From: Diospyros lotus
Taxonomy: Eukaryota > Streptophyta > Magnoliopsida > Ericales > Ebenaceae
DNA: 64,000 nucleotides
Assembly: GCF_014633365.1 (NCBI RefSeq)
Contig: NC_068351.1
Span: 9,368,907-9,432,906, forward strand
Direction: 5' to 3'
In this document: positions 24,176 through 35,064 of the stretch, piece after piece
Numbering within the stretch: the stretch's first letter is position 1
Layout of the letters: each line of letters begins with the position of its first letter
Notes under the pieces: model-generated
What the model was told of the DNA's origin: nothing
The model's database searches: none
Seen by the model: the letters and a program-made list of their open reading frames with translations, nothing else
Translations under genes and position numbers: made by a program

Positions 24176-24562
24176 GAAATGAGACGCCATCTTTGGAAAA
24201 ACCATTCGGACAAGCTGTTGCGAGCTCTGGTAGAGAATCTCGACCCGATCTGTGTTGACGACGGCGGTTGCAGTGTTGATCGGCTTCTTTTTCTAGTGCT
24301 GGTGTGGCAACGACCGTCCTAAAAGAAGGCAAAGGCGGTGCTGCGGCCGACGTTGGCGATTGTGAAGCTGGACCTTGAGGTGGAAGAAGAAGACAGCAAG
24401 AAGAAGGTCCGCAGAACAGATTTTAGAAGATGGCGTTACTTACTGCCATTAAGTTGGAGATACAACAGATTTTTTATTATGTTTAATTATATGATGACGT
24501 GGCTAGTTTTGATTGGAGGGACAACTAATAGGACAGCATTTTAAGACAGCAGATCTCGGTTC
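24176..24562 (-). repeat. right terminal inverted repeat of the Pack-MULE
   Basis: Read in reverse, it begins GAACCGAGATCTGCTGTC and mirrors 21864-22260 with scattered substitutions and small indels. Confidence 0.85.
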
Positions 24563-24571
24563 AAAAAAGAG

Positions 24572-25639
24572 AGGGAGGTAGTGAGTGAGGGAGTGGGAGA
24601 GAGAGAAAAAGAGAGACAGTAATGCATTGAGCCGCCCACATGTCCATCAATTAGCCATACATCTCGTTTCAGCCATTGAGCCGCCTACATATGTCCCATG
24701 TTTTTCATTTGCATTTGGGCGGGAAGTGAAATTCATCATAATCATTGATTAATATTCAAAACTCATCTCAATCATAAGATTTTTGATACATTTTGAATAT
24801 TTTTAAAAATCGTTCTACTTTATTATATAGATTATACACACACAAATAGAACTCTTTAAATAGATAACTAGAGTGGAGAGAAAAAAGAGGAAGGAGACTT
24901 TTTGGTAGTAGAGTGAGTCTTATGCTTTCGTTTTACCAAGAGCGAGAAGTGAGAGGAAGAGAGAGATTTATAGTTTACACAGAGAAATTCTTGGAAACAA
25001 GGAAAAAAAATGTCATGTCACCCTAGTTGTTTGTTTGTGCACTCTGGGTTACCCCAGGGACAAAACAGTCATTTTGGGGGTGGGCCCCATTTCTCTATCT
25101 CTTTCTCTCTCCCCTTGGGAAATGGGGCCACCCCCCAAAATGACCTATTTTGCCCCTGGGTATAGTCACCGAGGGTGCACAAAATTGCACTCCCCATAAC
25201 TCCACAAGTGTGCGTTTGTTTTGGAAAATAGAGGTTAAAATGCATAAATAAAACTCCAAAGAGTTGAGAGTTTGACAATAAAATAAAATAAAAAAATAAG
25301 TTCAAAGACGAATTTATACTTTTGGCCATTTTTTAAAGTTCACCAGATCAATCATTTTTTTATCTATGATACATAAATTCCATGTTTTTTTTTTTTTAAT
25401 AATAGCAACCACAACACCCACACAAATCATTCAAACCTATTATGCCAAAACCCAAAAAATTTATTTAGATCCCAATAACACAATAATAGAAAAACACTAT
25501 CAAATTACTCATAAACATACATACATTCATAAATATACTTATAACCATATATATACATACATTTATAACTATATATATATTCATAGAAGGTAGTTCATGT
25601 GATCATCGATTGCTAATCACCAATCAAAAACAAGAAGAT
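24572..25639. other. spacer with a short hairpin MITE at 25034-25183
   Basis: No gene is seen. At 25034-25183 two arms of about 65 bases are inverted copies. They share outer TTTGTGCAC ends and inner GGGGTGGGCCCCATTTC versus GAAATGGGGCCACCCC. This is a small foldback element of about 150 bp. The rest is AT-rich, with T and TA/CATA runs at 25388-25398 and 25518-25582. Confidence 0.65.
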
Positions 25640-28314
25640 TGTAACATCCCGAAAATTTGAGAAATAAATAATGATTAATAATTTTGGCATTTGATGTCAT
25701 TTTGGAGTATTAGAGAAATTAAGAGAAAATATTTACTTATGTTATTTTGAGAAAATAAGTAAATAAGATAATTATTAATTCTTGGATTTATGGAAATTAT
25801 TAATTTATTTGGGAATTTGGAGATATAAGAAAAATAAATTAATTTAATGGATTTTTGAAAGTTTTCGGGTGTAAGTGCAATAAAGGAAATTGGAGTCTGG
25901 GGTGTGTGTGCCAATAATGAAAGTTCTGGGTGCTGAAATGTGATTTGCCGAAGTGGTCGCAAATCACGTTAAATATAAGTGAAGGCATTATATGGTTAAA
26001 GGAGTCGGCTAGCGCGGGCGGCCGCGAGTGCTCGTGTGCTGGGTGAGGTCGCGGGTTCGAGCCCCCTTGGGTGTGCGCGCACGCTGGAGAATTTTGGCTG
26101 ATTTTTCAGCCAAAATCCTTGCCCAAAACGGCGTCGTTTGGGGCAAGGCGGTGGTAGCCATGTGCGGCTGCTGGGCGCGCCACGTGGCGCGCTGTGGGTC
26201 GCCCAATTTGCCAGCAGCATTTTTGCTGCGATTTTAAGGCCGATTTCGGCCAAATTCGAAGCAGAATCAGAGGAAAAAAAGAGGAGGAAGAAAAAGAAGC
26301 AGCGCGCAGGGCTATTTTTGTGGGAGAAATCTCAGATTAAAAGAAGTTTAATCGCAGTTTAATTATTCCGGTAAGTAAATAAATGTGTATAAATCATTTT
26401 GTATGGTTGGAATTTAATTTTGGGCCCAATTTTGTTAATTTTGGGAGTTTAATCTAATTTACAGCGTGTATTAATCTGGTGATGTTTAAGCGTGGAAACG
26501 CTGTAATCAGCTGAACGAGGCAAGTTCTCCTCTACCCTTGCGATCTATTTCCATTTGGTGAACCCCTTGTCTTCCCTTAATTCGGTTTGGTTTTACGTAT
26601 TAATTATACGAATTAGGGATGTTTTGGGCATGATTTAATTTAAAAGAAATATGAGATTTATTGGGATTTTATTTACGAGGTGCCTATGTGGAATTTAGAT
26701 GGCTAAATTAATTATATTATACGGTTAGATTTAATTAATCTGAGCCTCGGGTTTTATTAATCGCTATTAAACGTTATTAAACGTTTTACTTCGCAGCGGG
26801 AGTGTAAGAAATGCAAGAAACGGCTGTGTAAAGGCAAGCTCCTAACCCTCTCTTCCTAATCGTTAATTCCCGTGAAAGATCCCGTGATTCCTTGTATTTT
26901 ATCACCTCCCCTACTCTAATTCGGCTCCTAACCTTATTTGTTATTATTAATCATTTGTTTTAATTTAAATTAAATCCGAGACTTCTAGAGTATTATTTGT
27001 TGAGTGCCTACGGGGGTTTGTACCGCCCCCATTCCTTTCGGAATGATGCTGAACCCAGTTGGGAACTAGGTTCCTAGACGGGCGGGTTTATTTATGATTT
27101 TATCAGGATTATTTACAGTTTTTCTCAAATTTATTTATGGTTCGGTTAGAGCTATCGAGTAGTAGGGCAGGGGTCGGTTGTTGGTGACGTTGGGGTAGTC
27201 TATTGTACGACCCTGATGTGGACCGTCGGGTGGACACTCCTTGTCACTGACTGTTGACCGGTGCCGGGCACTGCTGACTAGCTCTGCCGGTATATGATTT
27301 ACTGCATGATTAGATATCTTGTATTACTGTTCATGATTTGATATGCACATGGGTACAGGATGCATGCTAGGATATTCATTTATTGAGTATGCTTGGACAC
27401 GGACATTCTAGTTTGGTTAGGTTGCATCTACCGCGAGCATATGCATGGCGTGTGGTTTACTATGTGGGCGGAGCATGGCCTGATGCCTGGATGTATGGGC
27501 GCCTTGTATCACGTTGATGCTCACTACGCCATTGCATTTCTATGTGCATTGCATGGATACTGGTAGTATTTAGTTCTCGGACGGGAGTACCGTTCCGAGG
27601 GAGCCTATGGCTCGGTTGTCGGGAGTACCGACGGATACAGGTGACGGGAGTACCGGCCTGGGACAGCACGCGCAGGTTTGTGGAGACATTTGTTGCCTTT
27701 CAGGGCAGCGGCAGGTTGGTATGGGACTTGGGTGCCAAGTGTCTTATGTGGGCCCCAAGGACCGGTATGTGCTTTTATTTTGTTATGCTATTGAGCTTTT
27801 GTGTTGTTGCGTCTCATGGCTTGTGTGTACCTGAGGGTTTATTCTGGGGTGAGATTTCTGGTTTTGTGTAGCCTTCAGCCTTTTCTTCCTTATGCTTGCT
27901 GAGTCTCTCAACTCACCTTGCTTTCCATCATTCCAGGTAGTGGCGGCGTGGGCCATAGCAATGGAGTCAGCTTTAACAGCAGAGTCGGTGTGGTGTACAG
28001 GCAGTCTCGTCAATCCCTATCCACTCTGATGTCTAAGTAGAATTTGCTCTATTATTTCGTACTGTGCCAGGTGTTTTCTCGAGTCTTATGTATGTCAGCA
28101 CAGGAGTTTGTGTTTATTTACTTATCTTGTGACCGCTGTGTTAGCGGGGTACCCATAGTGCATGCATGTCTTGAGCTTTGCTTCCGCTGTTCTTATTTTC
28201 GTGTATGCATGCCGGGGTGGTCTTTGTCTCGTGTTTCATTATTTTTCTCCTCCCGTAGGCGCTCCCGTTCGAGTAGTCCGGGTGGTTGGAGATATCCGGG
28301 CAGGGGTGCTTACA
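25640..28314 (+). repeat. solo LTR, Ty3 family A, copy 3 (TSD AAGAT)
   Basis: It runs from TGTAACATCCCGAAAATTT to GGGGTGCTTACA, with a perfect flanking duplication AAGAT (25635-25639 and 28315-28319). It is the plus-strand counterpart of copies 1 and 2 and shows the LTR in sense orientation. The first part is AT-rich, followed by a GC-rich block at 25990-26250 that includes a tRNA-like GGTTCGAGCCC, a purine-rich stretch at 26262-26310, and three CGGGAGTACCG motifs (27582, 27620, 27645). Frames inside it, up to 118 codons, recur in the other copies and are not supported as genes. Confidence 0.92.
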
Positions 28315-28319
28315 AAGAT

Positions 28320-29665
28320 GGATGGAGTTGTGGTCTTCAGTCGAAGAGCTTGGAAATGATAGTTGTCACTGTTATCAATTGTCAACGAGAAGACATATAG
28401 ACGACAAAATGATAAAAAGACAGAAGAATAATGATAGCAATTGAGGAAAGTTAAGGTTAAAATTTTTCCTAAAATGAATAAGGAAGAACAAATCTGTATC
28501 TAAATTAGAAACGAAATTTTTTTTTTTTTGTCTCTAATGTAGTCGTTAAATACAAGAAACAAGTTCCTAATTTTTTTTCAAAAATTGCATAACAACTTTA
28601 AAACATTTTTAAAATTACAAAAACAACCAAAAAAAATATAATTTTTTGTTATTTCTTAAAATTTTGGAGGTATTAAACGTTTTAAAAATGTCAAAACATC
28701 ACAGTTTCGACTTTTCCATGCTTTAAAGCATAAAGCTAATACAATTTAGAATTAAATTACCTTTTCGAATAATATAATATTACTTAATGTAGTTGCCGTG
28801 ATCAAAATTGAACCACCAATATTAATTTTCTACGGTTGTGTCCGACCCCGTTAGCTTGGCCCACTTATTTTATTTTTGTTTTGAAAAGGATTAAAGTTAT
28901 TTTTATTAAATAATAATATAATAAAAACGTTGCATTGAATATTTTATTTGTCATCTTTATTAAAGAATAATCACACACATGATTAGATAATACAGCTTTC
29001 CATATATATTTTTTTCGATAACTAAGAAATACATTTAAAAAAAAAAAGAAAATAATGAACAGAGAAAAAGTTTCGAGACATGTACTTGGACACTACCCAG
29101 GCATCCAAAATGGAATGTAGGCATTAATGTACCAAATGACATATCTGCATCCACCACCACCCAAAGTCACACATGTGATTAATGATGAGATTGAGAGATT
29201 AATCTTTGAAGGTGTGTCGCATTTATCATGCTTTTGGCTTGATAATAGCAAGGGCTTCCACGCTTACCAAAGACAATACACAATTGTGAGAGATAGACAA
29301 TGGGCACTTAGATATCCATTTGATTACCAGCCATAAGACATCTTCATCCTAGTCTCGTTAAGCCCATAAGATATATCTTATAAGTAGAAGATAACTTAAT
29401 TATGTATATACATAATTCACCCTTGACTAAGAAGTTAGTGGTGGGAGATGTAATCTCAATTGATGCTAAATCAATGAGATACAAGGGCCTTTTCTCTTGA
29501 GGACCTTATTTTGCCCACATCAATAATTATTTGAGAATATAATGATTCTCAATAATGACTTAAACTGAATGTGCCTAAGTGGTTACAAAATCAGTACTAC
29601 GAGAGTAGGGAATAAAATTAAAATGCAGAGTATATAGAAGAAAGCAAAGTTTCATTTGCATTGAG
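28320..29665. other. AT-rich spacer, no gene seen
   Basis: A 69-codon frame at 29127-29336 has no recognisable features. The remainder is AT-rich with short homopolymer runs. The right part may belong to the Copia-like LTR that ends at 29764, whose outer end I could not place. Confidence 0.4.
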
Positions 29666-29764
29666 TATTGTTAAACCGCCGCTTTAATCCCGGGTCCAAG
29701 TCTATGAAGTTAACTCAAAATGTCGTCATCACCTTAGGTCTTATTAGAAAACACAAACCCAACA
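29666..29764 (-). repeat. edge of a Copia-like 3' LTR (minus strand)
   Basis: The last 100 bases, ending ACACAAACCCAACA, match the end of the LTR at 33730-33827. Reading the minus strand, the boundary is AAGATGTAGAT then TGTTGGGTTTGTG. This is the usual polypurine-tract-like/LTR junction of plant Copia elements. The similarity fades beyond about 100 bases, so the two LTRs are old or of different subfamilies. Confidence 0.5.
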
Positions 29765-31027
29765 ATCTACATCTTGATTCCTAATAAGGCCAGCACACAT
29801 AAGCAACAAGAAACAAACACATGCAAAAAAACATGCAACAAATGCATTCATCCACACAAGAAATAGATTCATAAACATATAACAAATGCATAAACTTACA
29901 ACGAATATATAAACATGAGCTAGCTCTCTTTCCATCCCACTTAGGTTTGAATCTCACTAATCCTCCCACTTAGGGTAAGATCTCTCTCAACCTTCCACTT
30001 AGGTTAGAATCTACCCCATCCTCCCACCTAGGTTAGGATTGACTTTCCACCTTGCTCCAGGTGGTGGATGTTGGTCCTTTAAGATATGGCCACTCAAGAG
30101 GAGTGTGAATTAAGTGTTTAAAATTTTTCTCCCTTTTAATGAATATTTTTTATTAATAATTATTTAAGAATATATATTTGATAAATATAATAAATTATAT
30201 TTGAGATTAATAATTAATGCAAGTCACAAAATATAACAAGAATAAATAATAAGAGACACAATATAATTTATAGTGGTTCGGTGTTTTCACACCCACTTAA
30301 TCTATTCTCCCAAGGTCTAACCACCCTTGGGGTTCCACTAAATCAAAATCACCACGGTTTCCACACTACCTCACCTTGAAAACTATATACACACCTAAAT
30401 TACAATGGGTTATAGGCAACCACTATACCAAGATTTTTTTCCTAACTTATTTTGGAAACTAGATTCACCTAGATTTAAATAGTTCTAGGAAATCTATACA
30501 ATCCACAATGGTAATTTAAATGTTACAAATAATTTGTCCACATTTCGACACAAATAAATAATTAAGAACAAATTATACAAGCTAATAATATTTAAATAAA
30601 TAAATAAATTTATAATCTCAAATGGAGAAGTTTAGATTTGTTGTAGAAGACTTGAAAAACTTTTCTCCTCTTGTCTTGTGGCTCTTCGGTGGATGTGTAA
30701 TAATACTTTGAGAGCCTCGTATTGCTTGAATACTTTACTTAAGAGAGTTTGAAAGCTTTCAGATACTTTGGATATGCAATGGAAACACTTGAATGCTAAA
30801 AAAATGAGTTTGAGGGTATTTATAGTCATTTTGAATATTTTTTTAATGATAAAAAATTTGATCGTTATAGCAAGAAAACTTAGTATAATTTAAAATTAAT
30901 ATATGCACTCAAAAATCCAAGAGGGTTTGTAGATCAATTGGCAAAGGAAGGCTTGGAACATGCTAGATGTCTAGGGTTAAAGACATGGGAGGTTCAACTA
31001 GTTTCTTATATTTTTTTTGAGTTACAC

Positions 31028-31300
31028 ATGCTATAAAAATATTATATAAATTAATTTAAAAAATATTTTTAATAGAAAATAATATTTTTGATAATACATA
31101 TGATATAAAAAAATATTTAATAAATTAATATTAAGAATATTTTTAATAGAAAATAATATTTTTAATAATGCATATGTTATGAAAATATTTTATAAATTAA
31201 TTTAAAAAATATTTAAAAATATTTTTAACAGAAAATAATAATTTTGGTAATACATATACTATAAAAAAATATTTTATAAATTAATAAAAAATAATTCGGT
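31028..31300. repeat. AT-rich tandem repeat, about 75-85 bp unit, 3-4 copies
   Basis: Units share TATAAAAATATT, TAAATTAATTTAAAAAATATT and AATAGAAAATAATATTTTT and recur near 31030, 31102, 31177 and 31259 with substitutions. Confidence 0.7.
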
Positions 31301-31489
31301 ATTACAATTAATATATTTAAGAAAAATACTCTTTTGTTAATCACCAAAAATATTATAATTTGTATATTAAATTTTTTTTTTTATTAATCATCAAAACTTA
31401 ATTAATATGAGCAAGTTGGCTCAATAGTGGAAATAAAGATACTCGACCCTTCTCTAAAATGGAATAACGGACACATAATCTTTATCTAT

Positions 31490-31960
31490 TAACTCATCCT
31501 CCCACTTAGGCTAAGGATCTTTCTAATCCTCCCACTTAGACTAGGATCTCCCTAATCCTCCTATTTAGGCTAGGATTTCTTACTCATCCTACCACTTAGA
31601 TTAGAATTTCTGTCATCCTCTCATTTAGGTTAGGATTTCACTCATCTTACCACTTAGGTTAGGACCACATCCTACCACTTAGGTTAGGTTTTCTCTCATC
31701 CTCCCACTTAGGTTAGGATTTCACTCATCCTATCACTTAGGTTAGGACCACATCCTCCCACTTAGATTAGGATATACCTCATCCTCCCACTTAAGATAGG
31801 ATCTCTCCCCCACTTAGGGTTAGGCCTTCTCTCCTTCTCCCACTTAGGGTTAGGATTTCTTTCTCTAATCCCACTTAGTGTTAGGCTCTCTCATTATCTT
31901 CTCACTTAGGATGATTGGGTTTAATGACTCCACCTCACTCAAGGTAGGTTAGGCCTTCTC
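31490..31960. repeat. minisatellite with CCCACTTAGGTTAGGAT core
   Basis: About 15-18 degenerate units of 25-35 bp repeat CATCCTCCCACTTAGGTTAG with variable spacers such as TTTCACT and ACCACAT. A related small array lies at 29930-30050. There is no coding potential. Confidence 0.85.
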
Positions 31961-32958
31961 TTATCCTTCTTCCCTTTGAAAATTCCTATTTCATAATGTG
32001 TGGCTATGTTCACAAAGAATATGCTCAATACAAAATATCCAACTTACAAGATCATAGAAACCTAGGGTTTCACAATAGGTATGCACAAAGCAACTAGGGT
32101 AGATTTGTAACAAGGATAACACAAATTTATCAAGCACAATTTTTTAAAGCACTAAGCAAGTAAAAAATTGCCACAAATAAATCACACTAAGGATGCAACC
32201 TAAGGAGACTTTAAGAAAACACAAAGTTTTAGTTTAAAAGACTTAGGTAGCAAATTTACAGATAATCAAAATTCAATTAGGAACAGGTTGTTCGAGCACT
32301 TAGCAGCAACAAAAAAATTAACAATATTTAAAATGTACTTAGCAATTTAAATAGGTACAAGTAAATCACAAAGATATCAAACAAAATACCAAACTGATAC
32401 TGAATAAAAATCAGAAATAAATTCTGATACCTAACAAATTTACTAGGCAAGATAATGAAGCACTAAGCAACAAAATAACCACAAGTAAATGCAACTTTCA
32501 CAAATATCACATAGATATCACAAAGTTACTTAGCACTAATTAAAGGCACCAAGCAATTAAATAATCACAAGTAAATCACATAAAATAATATATAAAACCA
32601 CACAGGTTACCAAAATAGATCTCAAATCTGAGATCTGGAACTGAAAAGGGTCGAATCTGGGAAGATCTAGATCTGAATGAAACACCTGTCGGCCTCTACG
32701 CGCCATCACCTGCAACTTCACGCGCCACCGTCAAATGGCGAGTAGGCTGGCACGCACCGATTAGAGGGATGCTACTTGGTCGGACGATCACGGATACAAG
32801 GTTGGTTTACCCCGAATCACCCACTGCACAAAGCAATTGAAGTTAGACGATTCGGATTCAACGTAAATCCTAAAACTCTTACCGTGAAAAAATCGACTGA
32901 AAAACCAGAGGGTTTTTCAATTAGGTTTTGATTCCGCACAACCCAAGAGCCACACGAG

Positions 32959-32970
32959 GCTCTGATACCA
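32959..32970 (-). other. tRNA-Met primer-binding site of the Copia-like element
   Basis: GCTCTGATACCA on the plus strand is the reverse complement of the plant tRNA-Met primer site. It lies two bases from the LTR start at 32973, so the element is minus-strand oriented. Confidence 0.8.
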
Positions 32971-32972
32971 AT

Positions 32973-33827
32973 TGTTGGGATGAAAACACCTACAAAATAC
33001 GGTTAGTGCACAAAACCAAAATCAAAAGAGTAAAATCGATAACAACAACAAGAAGAACACGAAGTAAACTCCCTGTTTCGACCAACGAATGGCAGTCACG
33101 AAGACAATGGGTCAAGGCTCAATTCTGGACTTGTCAACACCACTTAGGTAACTCTAAGAATAGGGACATCAAGCCATAAAGGAGCCCAAACCCCCAAGAA
33201 CCGAAAACCTCAAACCCCCAACCCTTTCGGCTGATCGACACCCTTCACCAAGCCATACAAGCTTCCAGACAGTAGGATTCACCAAGGAACAGAGAGAAAT
33301 CACGAAGATATGGGTTCAACAATAGCTACGAACAACTTACCATGGAAGAGGCAATCGATCCCCATAAATACACCTCATCAACAAATCGCCTAAGGCGAAA
33401 CAAGGAAAGGTGCATCACTCAACAAAGAAATGATCGCCAGACCAAGAAGGAAAACAACCCACGAAGAATCAACCATACAAGGAATGAGGCAAGACATGAT
33501 CGGCCGAGAAGAGGGGAAAGAGAGAACACAATCAGTCGCCACAAAACAGGGCACAAATAAGAGAACAAATCCCTTATATATGGGAACCCTAGGGCAAAGG
33601 GGTAATAGACATAAGGACTTGGGTTTCATGGGCTTCTCCCTCTTTTGAGCAAATGGGTCAATGCCCATCTCTCATCTAAAGAGAAGGTTAAGGGGTTATG
33701 GCATGACTTCTATTTGGGCTGCCAATAAGAGTGTTGAACCGTCACTTCAATCCCGAGCCAAAACCTATAAAATCAACTCGAAACGTCATCATCGTCTTCA
33801 ACCTCGTTAAGAAACACAAACCCAACA
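32973..33827 (-). repeat. Copia-like 5' LTR (855 bp, minus strand)
   Basis: The LTR starts TGTTGGGATG and ends AACCCAACA on the plus strand, the inverted TGTTGGG termini usual for plant Copia LTRs. The tRNA-Met primer site follows it in minus-strand sense. Its minus-strand start matches the edge at 29666-29764. Several frames of 60-92 codons within it are not credible genes. Confidence 0.65.
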
Positions 33828-34458
33828 AGTATGTAATATAAACACCATATCATCAGTGCTCACCTGACTCCCTTCCTGCAGGGCTCTGCTCACTAATCCA
33901 AATTAGCTCGTAAACGTTGGTTCACCTAACTACTACCTGAATTGGTTCCATGTTTGAGCGGCAGAAATTAGAAGAGATCCGGCTTGAACTAAACAATCTC
34001 CTTAATTTGCCTTCATCTTCGGCTTCATACAAGGCTTTGATAACTTCACACAACTCTTTTAATAAGGGAGTCGCAGGAGAAAATGACGCTAATTATGGAC
34101 TAACACCCTTTATATAAGGCTTTGCTAATTTGTTTTTTTTAAAAAAAAAAAAAAGAATAGAGATAAATTAGTATGATGATGGATGGACAAATAAAATCAT
34201 GAGTACCCATCATTACATTATTACCCGTAACAGCCAACAACCACGGGTGACAATATCAATGAACATGGATGGAGAAGGTGATTAATTTGGTCACGCATTC
34301 GTCATAGCAGCTGCAACTGGATGTTATCCGAAAGTTGGGTGGGTTGGGTCATGCAAATGTGAAATGACCCAAGTTATTGTCTTAATTACTTAATTCCCGA
34401 CGAAGCCGAAGCCCTAAACGGTGGGCATGCATGCCCTTTTGCACCGTCTTTTCGGCTC
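33828..34458. other. spacer upstream of the P450 gene
   Basis: No gene is seen. It contains a T/A homopolymer pair at 34132-34154 that could form a short hairpin. Confidence 0.4.
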
Positions 34459-34851
34459 ACCAACCGCCCTCACCAACTCCTTGTAGGCCCCATCTCCTGG
34501 TAGTGGTCTGGTTCTGGTTGGTTCCCCCACCGCTTTCCTTGTTTCTGTATTTTTCTCTTTGCAATTCCAAATTCCAATTAAGCTCAACAACCATCCCAAA
34601 TGGCTTTCAATATCCTAATATAATTCTAAGTCTCTTCAGTCGGTTTATATTGTTTGGTCATTAAAACTACTTTGAAAATTTACGTAATGGAATATCATAA
34701 AAAGGCAATAATAATAATAATAATAGTTTTAAGGTTTGGCCCACTGAGTTTGACAAAGAATGGAAGGGTCTCCCTCCTCACCAACCTTTGGTTCCTTCAA
34801 AAACTTCTTCTTCTAGTCGATGTGTTTCATCATTGTTTCACCCCACCAACC
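34459..34851 (+). promoter_or_regulatory. AC-type elements (ACCAACC) upstream of the CYP98A gene
   Basis: ACCAACC occurs at 34459-34465, 34780-34786 and 34845-34851, i.e. 214 to 606 bases before the start codon. Such AC elements are bound by MYB factors that co-regulate lignin-pathway genes. Three copies ahead of a C3'H-type gene fit that regulation; binding is inferred. Confidence 0.5.
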
Positions 34852-34982
34852 ACACCCACACCCACATATTATGATAATTAATCTCATTATTTAATAACAG
34901 TAATAATAATTCATAAATTACAAAAAAAAATGTATATATTGCCTTTGCTATTTACAGTGGCTCACCAACTCCCATTTGATCC

Positions 34983-34990
34983 TTTATAAA
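34983..34990 (+). promoter_or_regulatory. TATA box of the CYP98A gene
   Basis: TTTATAAA lies about 75-80 bases before the ATG at 35065, a normal distance for a plant promoter with a short 5' leader. Confidence 0.6.
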
Positions 34991-35064
34991 TGCAAAACAT
35001 ATCAACCATCTCCAACCGAAGAAATTAAAACTCAACGCCCTCTTCCTTCTTCTTCTTCTTCAAC

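Larger units (their letters stand above)
21864..24562. mobile_element. Pack-MULE (Mutator-like element with captured gene fragments)
   Basis: Long terminal inverted repeats (left 21864-22260, right 24176-24562, about 390 bp each) enclose about 1.9 kb. AAAAAAGAG flanks both ends (21855-21863 and 24563-24571), matching the 9 bp target duplication typical of Mutator-like elements. The flank is of low complexity, so the duplication alone is modest evidence. Inside are a FAR1-domain fragment on the plus strand and a PPR fragment on the minus strand. No complete transposase is present, so it is non-autonomous. Confidence 0.88.
29765..32958 (-). mobile_element. interior of Copia-like element, non-coding, with minisatellites
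   Basis: This 3.2 kb region between the two LTR edges shows no gag or pol. It contains copies of a CCTCCCACTTAGGTTAGGAT-type unit at 29930-30050 and a longer array at 31490-31960. A block between them (about 30065-31490) includes LTR-like sequence (GTGGTTCGGTG at 30271-30281) and an AT-rich repeat at 31028-31300. The interior is best described as the carcass of a non-autonomous element with nested insertions. Confidence 0.45.

Noticed and set aside
31490..31960. CRISPR-like regular repeats
   Set aside because: Units are degenerate and spacers are short and similar; it is a plant minisatellite.
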